From: Chloroflexi bacterium HGW-Chloroflexi-4
GTDB lineage: Bacteria; Chloroflexota; Anaerolineae; Anaerolineales; Anaerolineaceae
Direction of reading: 5' to 3'
Assembly (NCBI GenBank): GCA_002840715.1
Contig: PHBW01000016.1
Coordinates: 16,479-80,478, forward strand
Length of the DNA stretch: 64,000 bases
Part shown: in pieces, positions 34,937 to 43,831 of the stretch
Layout: each line of letters starts with the position of its first letter
How positions within the stretch are numbered: position 1 is the first letter of the stretch
Made by a program: the position numbers and the translations under genes
The notes under the pieces: generated by a model
Databases searched by the model: none
Seen by the model: only the letters and a program-made list of their open reading frames with translations
What the model was told of the DNA's origin: nothing

Positions 34937-36181
34937 ATGGGATACAAAGAAACCTTGCTCCAGCCGCTCAAAATTGGCAATCGGGTCGTTCAAAACCGGT
35001 TCTTTGCACAGCCTATGGAATGTGTCGACTCGGATGAAGAGGGGAATCCGACCGATTTGACCTTTAAACGCTACGAAAATCTCTTCAAGGGACATTTTTC
35101 GCTGATTGACCTCGAAGCGATCACCATCACCAATGAAAGTCGGGCACGAAAAACACAGCTTGAGATCATGCCCCGTAATGAAAAAGCTTTGACCAAATTT
35201 GTGAAAAGCCTGAAAGAGATCAACCCTGAAGCACAGTTCGTTTTTCAATTGACACATTCGGGTGAGATCAGCGAACCGGAGTTCTCACGGCGGGTGACGG
35301 TCAAGCCTGTTTACGGTCTGGAGGGCGACCTGCTGACCGAAGAAGAAGTTGAAAAAATCATCGACCAGTTTGCGCTGGCCGCGAAGATCACTCAGAACGT
35401 GGGCGCTGACGGCGTGGATATGAAGTTCTGCCACGGATACCTGGGAAACCAGATTCTGCGTCCATATAATGACCGCAAATGGAAATATGGCGGCGAGTGG
35501 AAGAACCGCGTGCAGTTCGCGTATGACCTGTATGAGCGCATTCAGAAAGCCACGAACTATGACAAGAACTTTTTGATCGGGTCAAAGATCTCCATGTGGG
35601 AAGCTTTTCCCGGCGGGTTTGGGTCAGCCGGACCGGACTCTCCGCTGATGGATATGACCGAACCGATCGACCTGATCAAAGGGCTGGAAGAACGCGGCGC
35701 GCAGTATTTCGTCGAGTCGCTGGGCAACGTGCATTGCAGTATGGAATTTATGGAGGCTGGCAAGGAAGATCCTTATTTGTCATATCTGCACATTTATTTT
35801 TCCAAGCTGATGAAGGATGTGCTCAAACCCGAGACGGTTGTGGTCGGGTCGCACTTCTCGTCCTTCAGAGGTACGACCAACAAGCTACTTTCGATTGAAC
35901 CTGAGAAATCATCCATGTTTGCCATGGGGGCGCGCTGTATTGACGACGGCCTTATGGATATGATTGGCCTTGGAAGACAATCTTTCGCTGATCCGCTGAC
36001 ACCCTTGAAACTTGAAGAAGGTCGCGAACAAGAAGTCAAGTATTGCAACCAGTGCATGAACTGCGAAGAATTGATGATCCGCCAGATGCCGGTGGGCTGC
36101 GTGACTTTTAATAAGTACTACACCGATCTTTTTGTTGAAGTGCGCAAGAAGATGGGCAAGCTGGCAGAATTGCATACGTAG
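34937..36181 (+). CDS. Old-yellow-enzyme-family FMN reductase with 4Fe-4S motif (module A)
   Basis: The 414-residue protein has the FMN barrel start NRFFAQPMECVD, FQLTHSGE and the segment DMKFCHGYLGNQ, where typical enoate reductases have H-x-x-H/N; here Lys replaces the first His. GLGRQSFADP is the flavin phosphate site. Cys370, 373, 376 and 388 (CNQCMNC and GC) form a 4Fe-4S motif as in 2,4-dienoyl-CoA reductase, but the C-terminal FAD/NADPH domain of that family is absent, so electrons must come from a partner. It closes module A and has a close paralogue at 51770-53011. Substrate unknown. Confidence 0.87.
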   Translation: MGYKETLLQPLKIGNRVVQNRFFAQPMECVDSDEEGNPTDLTFKRYENLFKGHFSLIDLEAITITNESRARKTQLEIMPRNEKALTKFVKSLKEINPEAQFVFQLTHSGEISEPEFSRRVTVKPVYGLEGDLLTEEEVEKIIDQFALAAKITQNVGADGVDMKFCHGYLGNQILRPYNDRKWKYGGEWKNRVQFAYDLYERIQKATNYDKNFLIGSKISMWEAFPGGFGSAGPDSPLMDMTEPIDLIKGLEERGAQYFVESLGNVHCSMEFMEAGKEDPYLSYLHIYFSKLMKDVLKPETVVVGSHFSSFRGTTNKLLSIEPEKSSMFAMGARCIDDGLMDMIGLGRQSFADPLTPLKLEEGREQEVKYCNQCMNCEELMIRQMPVGCVTFNKYYTDLFVEVRKKMGKLAELHT

Positions 36182-36193
36182 TGTTTACATTGT

Positions 36194-36223
36194 TCCCGAA
36201 TTCTTTGGCATTTGAATTCGGGA
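36194..36223. terminator. Hairpin between convergent genes, first of two
   Basis: TCCCGAATTC and GAATTCGGGA form a perfect 10-bp stem with a 10-base loop after the plus-strand reductase stop. No T run follows, so it may act together with the second hairpin. Confidence 0.55.
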
Positions 36224-36259
36224 GCATACAATAATTTGTAATCTTATTTAGTGCAACTA

Positions 36260-36283
36260 CCCGGTTTCCTCAAAGAAACCGGG
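36260..36283. terminator. Hairpin between convergent genes, second of two
   Basis: CCCGGTTTC (36260-36268) and GAAACCGGG (36275-36283) form a perfect 9-bp stem with a 6-base loop, 10 bases from the end of the minus-strand oxidoreductase. Followed by ATTTGATATT, a modest U tract. Confidence 0.6.
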
Positions 36284-36293
36284 ATTTGATATT

Positions 36294-37400
36294 CTATACC
36301 TCCAGTGAGGTGCTGACAGATTTTTCGATCACCTCGGCAGCAGTGACCTCGCGGCCAAGTTTTTGCGAGAGGTAAATGCCTTCCGAGATCAACATGGTAT
36401 TCAACGCAATCTCGGCGGTGGGGATGAGCGGTACGCGCCCCTGGGAAGCGGCTATAAAATGTTGGCGTGGACCATCGTAAGCGTCGCCGTTTTCACGCAC
36501 GTTATGAATGCGATAATCAAAGCCGTCTAGATTGGCGGTGGCATCAATATCCATATCATCAAGGCTGCGGAAGAGCCCGAAAGGTCTGAGCCTGACGCCG
36601 CCATCCGTGCCGGTGATGTAGGAACCTTCGAGCGCATCGAGATGCATAGCCCACGATTCGATCAATGAGAAGGCAATATCTTTTTCAAGGTTGATCAGGC
36701 CGACCGCAAGTTCTTCAACATCAAAATTGCTGACGGCGCGGCGTTTCTCATCCATGGCAGTGCGCTGGAAGGTGCGTCCGCTGATGCGCAGGGGGGCAGG
36801 GTTGCCGAGCAGATATAACACGTTCGCAATGTGGTAGATACCGACATCAAAAAGCGCTCCGCCGCTGGCAGAAGATTTTTGAACAAAATTGGGGGTGCCG
36901 TAGCCATCCACGTAGGGACGTCCGCGACGGCGAAAACCCGAGGAGTGGGCGAGGTAGGGTGTTCCCAGCCATCCGTTCTCAATGGCGCTCAAGGCCGCCT
37001 TGGATTCCCGGCTGAAGAGGTCAGAGATTTGTATGGAGAGCTGCTTTTTCTCTTGCCTGGCAACTTCGATCATCTTTGCGCCATCACAGTAAGAGCCTGC
37101 AATCGGTTTTTCACAGAGCACATGCTTGCCCGCTTTCAACGCAGCAACGGTCACTGGCATATGCAGGTTGTTGTGCAGGCAGACACTCACAGCTTGAACT
37201 TCTTTTTTATCCAAAAGGGCGCGAAAATCGGTGGTCCAAAAAGGGATATTGTATTTTTTGGCAATGGTTTCGATTTTTTGTGCATCACGATCTGCAATGG
37301 CAATGATTTTTACATTTGGCAAAGTGAGATAATTTTCAAGGTGCACCATTCCGATTTGGCCTAAGCCTATAATGCCAACATTTGCAATTTCGCTTGTCAT
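36294..37400 (-). CDS. Gfo/Idh/MocA-family sugar oxidoreductase
   Basis: The 368-residue protein has the Rossmann motif GIIGLGQIGMVH near residue 9, the family signature KHVLCEKPIAG near 95, and the C-terminal sheet with GGALFDVGIYHIANVLYLLG, where Asp and His are catalytic. Members oxidise or reduce hydroxyls of sugars, inositols or sugar acids using NAD(P); several work beside TIM-barrel isomerases in 3-keto-glycoside breakdown. It is separated by 19 bases from the histidine kinase upstream on the same strand, so the two may be cotranscribed. Confidence 0.88.
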   Translation of the reverse strand: MTSEIANVGIIGLGQIGMVHLENYLTLPNVKIIAIADRDAQKIETIAKKYNIPFWTTDFRALLDKKEVQAVSVCLHNNLHMPVTVAALKAGKHVLCEKPIAGSYCDGAKMIEVARQEKKQLSIQISDLFSRESKAALSAIENGWLGTPYLAHSSGFRRRGRPYVDGYGTPNFVQKSSASGGALFDVGIYHIANVLYLLGNPAPLRISGRTFQRTAMDEKRRAVSNFDVEELAVGLINLEKDIAFSLIESWAMHLDALEGSYITGTDGGVRLRPFGLFRSLDDMDIDATANLDGFDYRIHNVRENGDAYDGPRQHFIAASQGRVPLIPTAEIALNTMLISEGIYLSQKLGREVTAAEVIEKSVSTSLEV

Positions 37401-37419
37401 GCTATCCTCGCCAGAATTT

Positions 37420-38805
37420 TTATTTTTTCTTGATGACCAATGGGACCGAGAAATACACGGTGGTGCCTTTGCCCAGTTCGCTGGTCAAAGCCATTTCACC
37501 GCCGTGCAGTTCGATCAGTTGTTTTGAGATTGAAAGGCCAAGACCTGTACCGTAATCTTCGCGATCATTGGATTTATCAACCTGAAAGAAGGCATCGAAG
37601 ACTTTTTCAAGATCCTCTTCGGGGATGCCCTTGCCGGTGTCTTTCACATAAACGTATGCCATCGAATCCACGACAGTGGATGATATTTTAACACCACCTT
37701 TCGTAGTGTACTTAAGTGCATTTGAAAGCAAGTTAAGTAAAACTTGTTTCAAACGTATGGCATCACCATATACATTTTTCACTAGAGAGGATAGGTTGGT
37801 TTCTAGGTAAAGCCCTTTTGATTTATACGCGCTTTCGGTAATTAACACCACTTCATGTATGAGATTGTTGAGGTTGGTCGTTGAAATTTCGACCTCGTAT
37901 TTTTTGTTTTCGAGCGAGGCCATATCCAGAATGTCGTCAATCAACGCCTTAAGGTGCTGACTGTTTTGATAGATGCATTCGATGTCACCGCGCAGATCGG
38001 GCGTCCAGTTCACTTCGCCGTAACTGCGAGGAGAGTTAATCATGGTTTCACTGAAACCGATGATCAAATTCAAGGGGGTGCGCAGTTCATGGCTAACATT
38101 TTGAACAAAGTTCTGCTTTACCGTCCGTGCAAGCTCGGCCTCTTCCCGGGCCTGGATCAATGATATGTTGGTGGCCGACAGGTATTTTTTATAGTCATTC
38201 AGATTGTTAACCAGTTTTTCAAGTTTGACTTCATTTTCGCGGATAATTTGTTCGTTTTGCAGGGCTGTTTGATAGCGTTTGTGATACCAGGTCAAATTGG
38301 AATGGATTTGACTCAAAATCAGTTCAAGCAGAATGGAGATGGAAATCAAGAGAAATAATGGAAAAGCCAGATTATCTAAAAAATCCCATGATTGATAGTG
38401 AATGTAAAAGAGGCTTACAGAAGCCACCACCACCAGTGCAATGAAAAATATCGATTGTTTCGTTTCAAGAAGAATGAGGGCAAACAAAATTGGGATGATG
38501 AAACTAAATAGGTAATGCGGGTCGAAATAGACAGTTAAGAGCACAAATATGGCACTGCCTTCTGAGAGACATAATGCCCAACTGGAAACGATTGGTGCTT
38601 TTTCCTTAAAATATAATGCGACTATAAATCCGACAAGATTAAGGCCGCATACGATCCAGATGGAATTATCAAGCGAACTCAGGAGGACGGTCTGGGTATT
38701 GTAACCGGCGTGCAAAGACCATACCCCGGCATAGGCAAGCACTACCCCCACAATAAATGTAAAGCCCAGGCAATACTTGAGTGATTCGCTGCGAAATGTG
38801 TTCAC
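37420..38805 (-). CDS. Membrane histidine kinase
   Basis: The 461-residue protein has about six hydrophobic segments within residues 10-170, a coiled-coil linker, the HisKA box FVQNVSHELRTPLNLIIGFSE (His near 240) and a HATPase domain with NLLSNALKYT, DTGKGIPEEDL and GTGLGLSISKQLIELHGG. No extracellular sensor domain is present, so the membrane part itself may sense. It precedes a sugar oxidoreductase gene and lies near a receiver-containing regulator at 40880-42103, a possible partner. Confidence 0.88.
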   Translation of the reverse strand: MNTFRSESLKYCLGFTFIVGVVLAYAGVWSLHAGYNTQTVLLSSLDNSIWIVCGLNLVGFIVALYFKEKAPIVSSWALCLSEGSAIFVLLTVYFDPHYLFSFIIPILFALILLETKQSIFFIALVVVASVSLFYIHYQSWDFLDNLAFPLFLLISISILLELILSQIHSNLTWYHKRYQTALQNEQIIRENEVKLEKLVNNLNDYKKYLSATNISLIQAREEAELARTVKQNFVQNVSHELRTPLNLIIGFSETMINSPRSYGEVNWTPDLRGDIECIYQNSQHLKALIDDILDMASLENKKYEVEISTTNLNNLIHEVVLITESAYKSKGLYLETNLSSLVKNVYGDAIRLKQVLLNLLSNALKYTTKGGVKISSTVVDSMAYVYVKDTGKGIPEEDLEKVFDAFFQVDKSNDREDYGTGLGLSISKQLIELHGGEMALTSELGKGTTVYFSVPLVIKKK

Positions 38806-38858
38806 CAGATTTGTATTATAACTTTTTCAGTCCGTTCATGGTTAGAGAATTTTTATGT

Positions 38859-39614
38859 TTAGAGCAACACATAATCATTTGAGCGGTAAGCAGCATACAT
38901 AGCCGCGCCGATCACGCCCGCTTGGTTGCGATAAAAGGCGGGTGCCAATTTGGCATATTTGGTGGTCAAGTAAAGGCGGTAATCTTCAAAATCGGAACTG
39001 ATGCCGCCGCCCAATAAAATGTGATCGGGTGAAAGAATGATCTCGATCTGATTGATGACCTCCTGCAAGCGGGCAGCCCAATCTTGCAAGGTCAGATTGT
39101 CTCGCCGTAAAACAGATGCTGCGGCATAGTGCTCAGCCCACATGCCCTTTATTTCGATCATGCCAAACTCGGTATTGGGCAGCAGTTTTCCATTCAGAAA
39201 CAATCCAGAGCCGATGCCGGTGCCAAGTGTCAGCACAACAGTAACCCCCCTGCGGTATTCAGCCGCACCGGGATTGTAAAGTTCTGCAAAACCTGCCGCG
39301 TCAGCATCATTAAGGGCAAAATGGGGAACTTGTTTTTCGCGCAGGATTGAATCCACTTTTTGCCAGATATCATCAAACTGAATATCCAGATTCATGATGC
39401 CGTGTTCCCAAACCACACTTGGAAAACCGATGCCAATGCCCTTGTAGTTTTTGGCAGAAGAGATTAATTCGAGTAATGCTTCAGTGTATTTTTCGGTTCT
39501 TTGTGTTTGTGGAATTAATTTCATATCGAAATCAATGGTTTTGATTTCTTTGCCAAATTCAACTTCACCAAATTTGATGGCGGTGCAACCAATATCAATG
39601 CCAAAGTAATTCAT
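38859..39614 (-). CDS. ppgK: ROK-family glucokinase, polyphosphate-glucokinase-like
   Basis: The 251-residue protein has the phosphate loop FGIDIGCTAIKFG, the sugar-binding and catalytic Asp in NDADAAGFAE, TLGTGIGSGLF and NTEFGMIEIKG. These resemble polyphosphate glucokinases more than zinc-containing ROK kinases, since the CxCGxxGC zinc motif is missing. The product, glucose 6-phosphate, would be made from glucose released by cellobiose phosphorylase or imported sugars. It lies 16 bases after the SIS-domain gene, suggesting one transcript. Confidence 0.82.
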   Translation of the reverse strand: MNYFGIDIGCTAIKFGEVEFGKEIKTIDFDMKLIPQTQRTEKYTEALLELISSAKNYKGIGIGFPSVVWEHGIMNLDIQFDDIWQKVDSILREKQVPHFALNDADAAGFAELYNPGAAEYRRGVTVVLTLGTGIGSGLFLNGKLLPNTEFGMIEIKGMWAEHYAAASVLRRDNLTLQDWAARLQEVINQIEIILSPDHILLGGGISSDFEDYRLYLTTKYAKLAPAFYRNQAGVIGAAMYAAYRSNDYVLL

Positions 39615-39630
39615 GCTTTACCTTCCAAAA

Positions 39631-40773
39631 TTAATGTGTGCCAGGTGGAAAGAAGGAGGCGTAAATATCACCCAATTCAGGATGGCGGTCTTCAAGATTT
39701 ACATCAGGATTCAACCCCTTATGCAGGGCAAGGGAGTAAAACAAATATTGTGAAGCAACTGCAGCAGGGAACTGGCCGTAGAGACGACCGTTTTCCAACT
39801 CGGGAAGGGACATTTTGTAGGCTTTGTCTGCCCAATCTGCTTCAGGGTGATCGGTAATGATGATTAAATTTACATTGGAGAAAATGATCCCTTTGGAAAT
39901 GCGAACTGCTTTGTCAAGCGAGCGTTCGTCTGTTTGCAGCAGGATGACCGTGAGGTCGCTCTTGAAACAAGCGCTGGGACCGTGGGTAAATTCTTCCAGA
40001 CCGAAACTGGTGGCGCTCTCGCCGAGCACTTCCATCATTTTCAATCTGATCTCATCCGCGTTGGCTTTTTGAGCGCCAAAACCAGTGACCATGTAGCGCG
40101 TTTGTGAAACTGGCAGCTTTTCTGCTATGGCTTTTGCGGATTGCGCCCATAGTTGTGCGTTTTCACGGATGGATTCGATGGTTTTAGACATTTGTGCGAT
40201 AAAGGGTGCACTGATGGCTTCTGATTGTGTCAGGATGCCGGCCAGCATGGCAAACAAGGCGGTGCTCAGGTAAGTGCGTGTTTTGCCAAGCGGAATTTCG
40301 TGTAAAAAGGGATCGGTCAGTGCCAGATCAGCAGATTTTGCCAGGCGAGACTCGGGGTTGGCTGATATGCCAACTGTAAAAGCGCCAAGTGCTTTTGATT
40401 TTTCAAGTGACAGACAGGTGGTGATGGATTGACCGGATTCACTGATTCCGATGACCATGGTTTTTCCATCGATGCCGGGAGGGGAGTCGAGTTCGAAATC
40501 GTAAGCATCCAAGGCAGTGACGGGGATGTTCAAAAGGGATTGTAAAATATATGCCGATGCCTGGCAGGCATTATAGGAGGTGCCGCAGCCAACAGTGAAA
40601 ATCTTCGCAGGGGTAAAACCGGATACAGCAAGTTTAACGCGTTTGAGAATATCAGTCGCCATGCAGGCTGTCAAACAATCCGGAATATCGGCGATGGCGT
40701 CAGCCATGTAAAAAGGGTGCTGTTTGCGCAAGACACCAGATGGGAATTTTTTGCTGAGTTTTTCGAGATCCAT
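39631..40773 (-). CDS. Double SIS-domain sugar isomerase/deaminase without glutaminase domain
   Basis: ATG 40773 (MDLEKLSKK) is chosen for its GAAGGA 6 bases upstream, giving 380 residues. Two SIS domains are seen: FTVGCGTSYNACQASAYIL and GISESGQSITT in the first, VTGFGAQKANADEIRLKMME and EEFTHGPSACF in the second. It resembles the isomerase half of GlmS but has no Cys1 amidotransferase domain, as in AgaS and FrlB, which deaminate or deglycate amino sugar phosphates. It precedes the ROK kinase. The exact substrate is not evident. Confidence 0.82.
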   Translation of the reverse strand: MDLEKLSKKFPSGVLRKQHPFYMADAIADIPDCLTACMATDILKRVKLAVSGFTPAKIFTVGCGTSYNACQASAYILQSLLNIPVTALDAYDFELDSPPGIDGKTMVIGISESGQSITTCLSLEKSKALGAFTVGISANPESRLAKSADLALTDPFLHEIPLGKTRTYLSTALFAMLAGILTQSEAISAPFIAQMSKTIESIRENAQLWAQSAKAIAEKLPVSQTRYMVTGFGAQKANADEIRLKMMEVLGESATSFGLEEFTHGPSACFKSDLTVILLQTDERSLDKAVRISKGIIFSNVNLIIITDHPEADWADKAYKMSLPELENGRLYGQFPAAVASQYLFYSLALHKGLNPDVNLEDRHPELGDIYASFFPPGTH

Positions 40774-40879
40774 GATTATTCCTTCGTTTAGAGTCAAGAA
40801 CCAATATAAACGATTATTGAAAGGAATAATTGCCTTTCATCTGCCAAATCATTGCCAATGAAATAAAACTTGCGAAAGA

Positions 40880-42103
40880 TTAATCGACGGTTTTGATGAG
40901 ATTTAAATCTTGCAGAGTTTTGATCAATTCCAGCCGATTGATCGGCTTGCGGATATATGCCGCCGCTTTGACCGCCTGTGAAAGTTCTGGTTCGAAGAGC
41001 ACTGAACAAATAATCACGGGGATATCCATGGTTTGGGGGTTGGCCTTCAGATTTTTGATCATCTGCCAGCCATCCATTTTGGGCATCAAGATGTCGAGCA
41101 GGATGAAATCAGGTTTGACGAGTTGAATCAGATTGAGGGCGATGGTGTAGTTATCCGCACCGAAAACCTGGATGCCGTATGACCCCAGCATCCTTTCAAT
41201 CAAACGGCGAACGGATTCAACATCGTCTATCACAAGGCAGCTGATCTGCTTTTTGACCGGTAAAATCACCGAGATTTCGGTCACGCCGTCTTTTTCGCTG
41301 AAATGGTGGCGCAGCCCTTGAATGGTGAAAAAGAGCTGTGCGATGCTCCAATGCTCGGAAGTGCGGCTGTTGGGGGTATTAAAAATGAAAGCCAGTTCGT
41401 AGAAAAAATCATTTAACTTGCGTGTTTTAATCTGAGCCTGCAGATTGCCGTTACTTTCGCCAATCATCGAATATATCTTGTAAAGCCCCTGCTTGGTAAG
41501 CACCTGGTCAACCATTACATTGAGGGATGTGTCTACATCCTTTAGTTCAATCCGCTCGTGAAAATTGGTGTTCATTAACGATTTGCATAATTGTAGAGCT
41601 TGTTCGAGGATTTGTGACAGATTAATCAGATCGTATGAGATTTCCCAGTTTTTCAGTTCTTCTTTGATCAGTTCCTGGTCGTAGGTTTCAATTTCTTGGA
41701 TGGATTCTACTTCAGGCTGATCAGATTCTTTGGTTTGGGAGGCATGGTGATCCCAAAGGATTGAGACAAGGGCGTCAAGCCCTTTTTTTAAATCTCGTTG
41801 AACCTGTCTCTGACTTAAACCCAATTCTTCTTCAATGACATGCCATTCTTTGAGTTGAAAATAACGAAAGGTGAGAATCTTGTAACACCGCCATTCAGAG
41901 GCAATTGACGGCGTACCATCAGGGGGTTGTAGAAAGTTAATACTTTTTTGAATGGTTTCTCGCAATGCATGCATTCGAACGGTGATAGGCGCATCTTCAC
42001 CGGAATAAAAGAGGTTCAGTAAATTGTGGTTTTCAAGATAGGCAGGGTCAGACAAATGATTCAGGATATCTTTTACAGCATTTTGAAATTCAGTCCTATC
42101 CAT
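40880..42103 (-). CDS. Response-regulator-like protein: sigma-type HTH, degenerate middle region, C-terminal receiver
   Basis: ATG 42103 (MDRTEFQNAV) has GGAAGG about 5 bases upstream, giving 407 residues. Residues about 80-120 (LKEWHVIEEELGLSQRQVQR) resemble a sigma-70 region 4-type helix-turn-helix. Residues about 160-280 may be a worn HATPase or dimerisation region, ending in ISVILPVKK. The C-terminal receiver (about 285-405) is complete: VIDDVES, FILLDILMPKMDGW with the phospho-Asp, IICSV and YIRKPIN with Lys. A receiver at the C-terminus behind a DNA-binding N-terminus is unusual. The nearby histidine kinase may be its partner. Confidence 0.7.
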   Translation of the reverse strand: MDRTEFQNAVKDILNHLSDPAYLENHNLLNLFYSGEDAPITVRMHALRETIQKSINFLQPPDGTPSIASEWRCYKILTFRYFQLKEWHVIEEELGLSQRQVQRDLKKGLDALVSILWDHHASQTKESDQPEVESIQEIETYDQELIKEELKNWEISYDLINLSQILEQALQLCKSLMNTNFHERIELKDVDTSLNVMVDQVLTKQGLYKIYSMIGESNGNLQAQIKTRKLNDFFYELAFIFNTPNSRTSEHWSIAQLFFTIQGLRHHFSEKDGVTEISVILPVKKQISCLVIDDVESVRRLIERMLGSYGIQVFGADNYTIALNLIQLVKPDFILLDILMPKMDGWQMIKNLKANPQTMDIPVIICSVLFEPELSQAVKAAAYIRKPINRLELIKTLQDLNLIKTVD

Positions 42104-42130
42104 GAGCACCTTCCAAAAATTGGTCAACAA

Positions 42131-42412
42131 AAAATTATTAGCTCAAATATATCATTTTATTGAAACATCGTTAATTACCTCTAAATAAAATTGTGATTGA
42201 AAAAACAAAAAGGCAATTCTTTGGCAACAACTTGTCGCAAGAAGCCCTTCAAATTGTAATATTCTGTAATTGCGAAACTTCTATACCAGATTAACCATGA
42301 ATTTTGAATCTTTTTACTTTTTTTAATTGGAGGTGCGAATAAGTCGATTAAGATTATGTTACTTACATTGCCGGCAATTCATTCTTTGCAAGCGATAAAT
42401 TGAGGAGAAAAA
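42131..42412. other. Divergent control region before the ABC importer
   Basis: About 280 AT-rich bases separate the regulator gene and the importer operon. Apart from the palindrome at 42224-42238 and the GAGGAGAAAA ribosome-binding site before the binding-protein gene, no clear promoter or gene is seen. Confidence 0.5.
42224..42238. promoter_or_regulatory. Candidate operator upstream of the ABC importer
   Basis: GCAACAACTTGTCGC is a 15-bp palindrome about a central C with one mismatched pair. It could be a repressor site for the importer operon or the divergent regulator gene, but no regulator can be matched to it. Confidence 0.3.
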
Positions 42413-43747
42413 ATGAAGAAAAGTATTCAAGTATTACTCAGCATCATCATTTTAGGCGCACTTTTGCTTTCAGCCTGCGCCCCACAAGCACTGGCACCAG
42501 AAGTTGCTGCCACTGAAGCTGCCGCCCCTGAAGCCGCTGCAACTGAAGCAGCTGCTGAAGCTCAACCTGTTACCCTTGAGTTCTGGACGTTCTCTGATTA
42601 TGCCTCCGATGCCGGCGGCGATATGATGAAAACCTTCATCTCTGAATTTGAAGCTGCCCATCCCGGTGTTACGATCAACATTACCGGCAAGGGTGGTGAT
42701 GAATTGAATACTGGTATTGTCACCAGTGCTGCAAGCGGCACGATCCCTGATATTTACATGGGCACAACCAGCCAGGGTGCTCTCTTCACTGGCATTAATG
42801 CCATGGCCAATGTCTATGATCGCTGGATGGCTATGCCGGAAGATTATCGTTCTCAATTTGACCCCAATATGATCAGTGAAGTCACCCCAGTTGACGGCGA
42901 AATGTATGCCATGCCTTTCACTGGTTATGCCACATTCCTGTATCGGAACCTGACTGTTTTGAAAGCTGCAGGAATTGATCCTGCCACCCCTGTCAATACT
43001 TGGGATGAATGGCTTGCTCAAATGAAACAAATCAAGGAAGCAGGATTCCTTGGAATGGGTTCATTCTATAATGACTGGTGGGATTTCACCAATATTTATA
43101 GTGGTGCTGCCACAGATGACGAATGGGGTATCGATTTTGATGCCAAAACCACCAAAATGAGCCCGGAGAAATACATCGAGACTATCAAATTCCTCGAAGC
43201 CGCCAAAGAATACGGCACCGAAAATGGTGACCAGGATCAAGCGACCACCGACCTATTCTTGAGCGATCGACTTGCTTTCATTGTCACCGGTCCCTGGATG
43301 GACCCCACTTTCACTGCAGCTAAAGAAAATGGTTTGGATTATGACTATGTTTTGATCCCTGGCGCTACCCCTGATAACAAGGGTGGTGTTCGTGGAACAG
43401 AATTCGTGACCATCTCTCCTGCCACTGCCAATGCCGACCTGGCTTGGGAATTCGTCACCTATATCTGCGACGAACCTCAGCTCTTGCGCTGGTCTGAAGC
43501 TTTGGGCCGTTTCAATGGCAATCAAAAAGCCATGGCTCAGGTTGAGAATTCACTGCTTAAGATCACCATCGACGCAGCTGCATCATCCCTGTTGGAACGA
43601 CCCCCTCATTTCACCACCGCCTATCCCGGTAACTACTACCAGGTGCTTCAAGACAACCTGGCCCAGATCACCTCTGGTGTATTCACTCCCGAAGACGGCG
43701 CTGCTGATTTGATCACCCAATTGAACGCAACCATCGCTGGAAACTAA
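42413..43747 (+). CDS. ABC sugar importer, substrate-binding lipoprotein
   Basis: The 444-residue protein starts with a lipoprotein signal peptide, lipobox LLLSAC with Cys near residue 21, then an Ala/Glu/Pro-rich linker and a family 1 solute-binding domain (VTLEFWTFSDY onward; DIYMGTTSQG, FIVTGPWMDPTF, RGTEFVTISPATANADLAWEF in pieces). It captures a sugar or oligosaccharide outside the cell for the two permeases downstream. The linker is like those seen in Anaerolineae binding proteins. Ligand unknown. Confidence 0.9.
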   Translation: MKKSIQVLLSIIILGALLLSACAPQALAPEVAATEAAAPEAAATEAAAEAQPVTLEFWTFSDYASDAGGDMMKTFISEFEAAHPGVTINITGKGGDELNTGIVTSAASGTIPDIYMGTTSQGALFTGINAMANVYDRWMAMPEDYRSQFDPNMISEVTPVDGEMYAMPFTGYATFLYRNLTVLKAAGIDPATPVNTWDEWLAQMKQIKEAGFLGMGSFYNDWWDFTNIYSGAATDDEWGIDFDAKTTKMSPEKYIETIKFLEAAKEYGTENGDQDQATTDLFLSDRLAFIVTGPWMDPTFTAAKENGLDYDYVLIPGATPDNKGGVRGTEFVTISPATANADLAWEFVTYICDEPQLLRWSEALGRFNGNQKAMAQVENSLLKITIDAAASSLLERPPHFTTAYPGNYYQVLQDNLAQITSGVFTPEDGAADLITQLNATIAGN

Positions 43748-43831
43748 CCCTTCTTAGCTTCTTTTCTCTGTACGATGAGGTGCGGATTTACCTCCGCACC
43801 TCAAACAACACTAATTAGGAGAATCAAAATA

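Noticed and set aside
34352..35257. Long open frame (about 300 codons) on the minus strand across the DeoC and flavin reductase genes of module A
   Set aside because: It is antisense to two well-supported genes with catalytic motifs, and its translation resembles no family.
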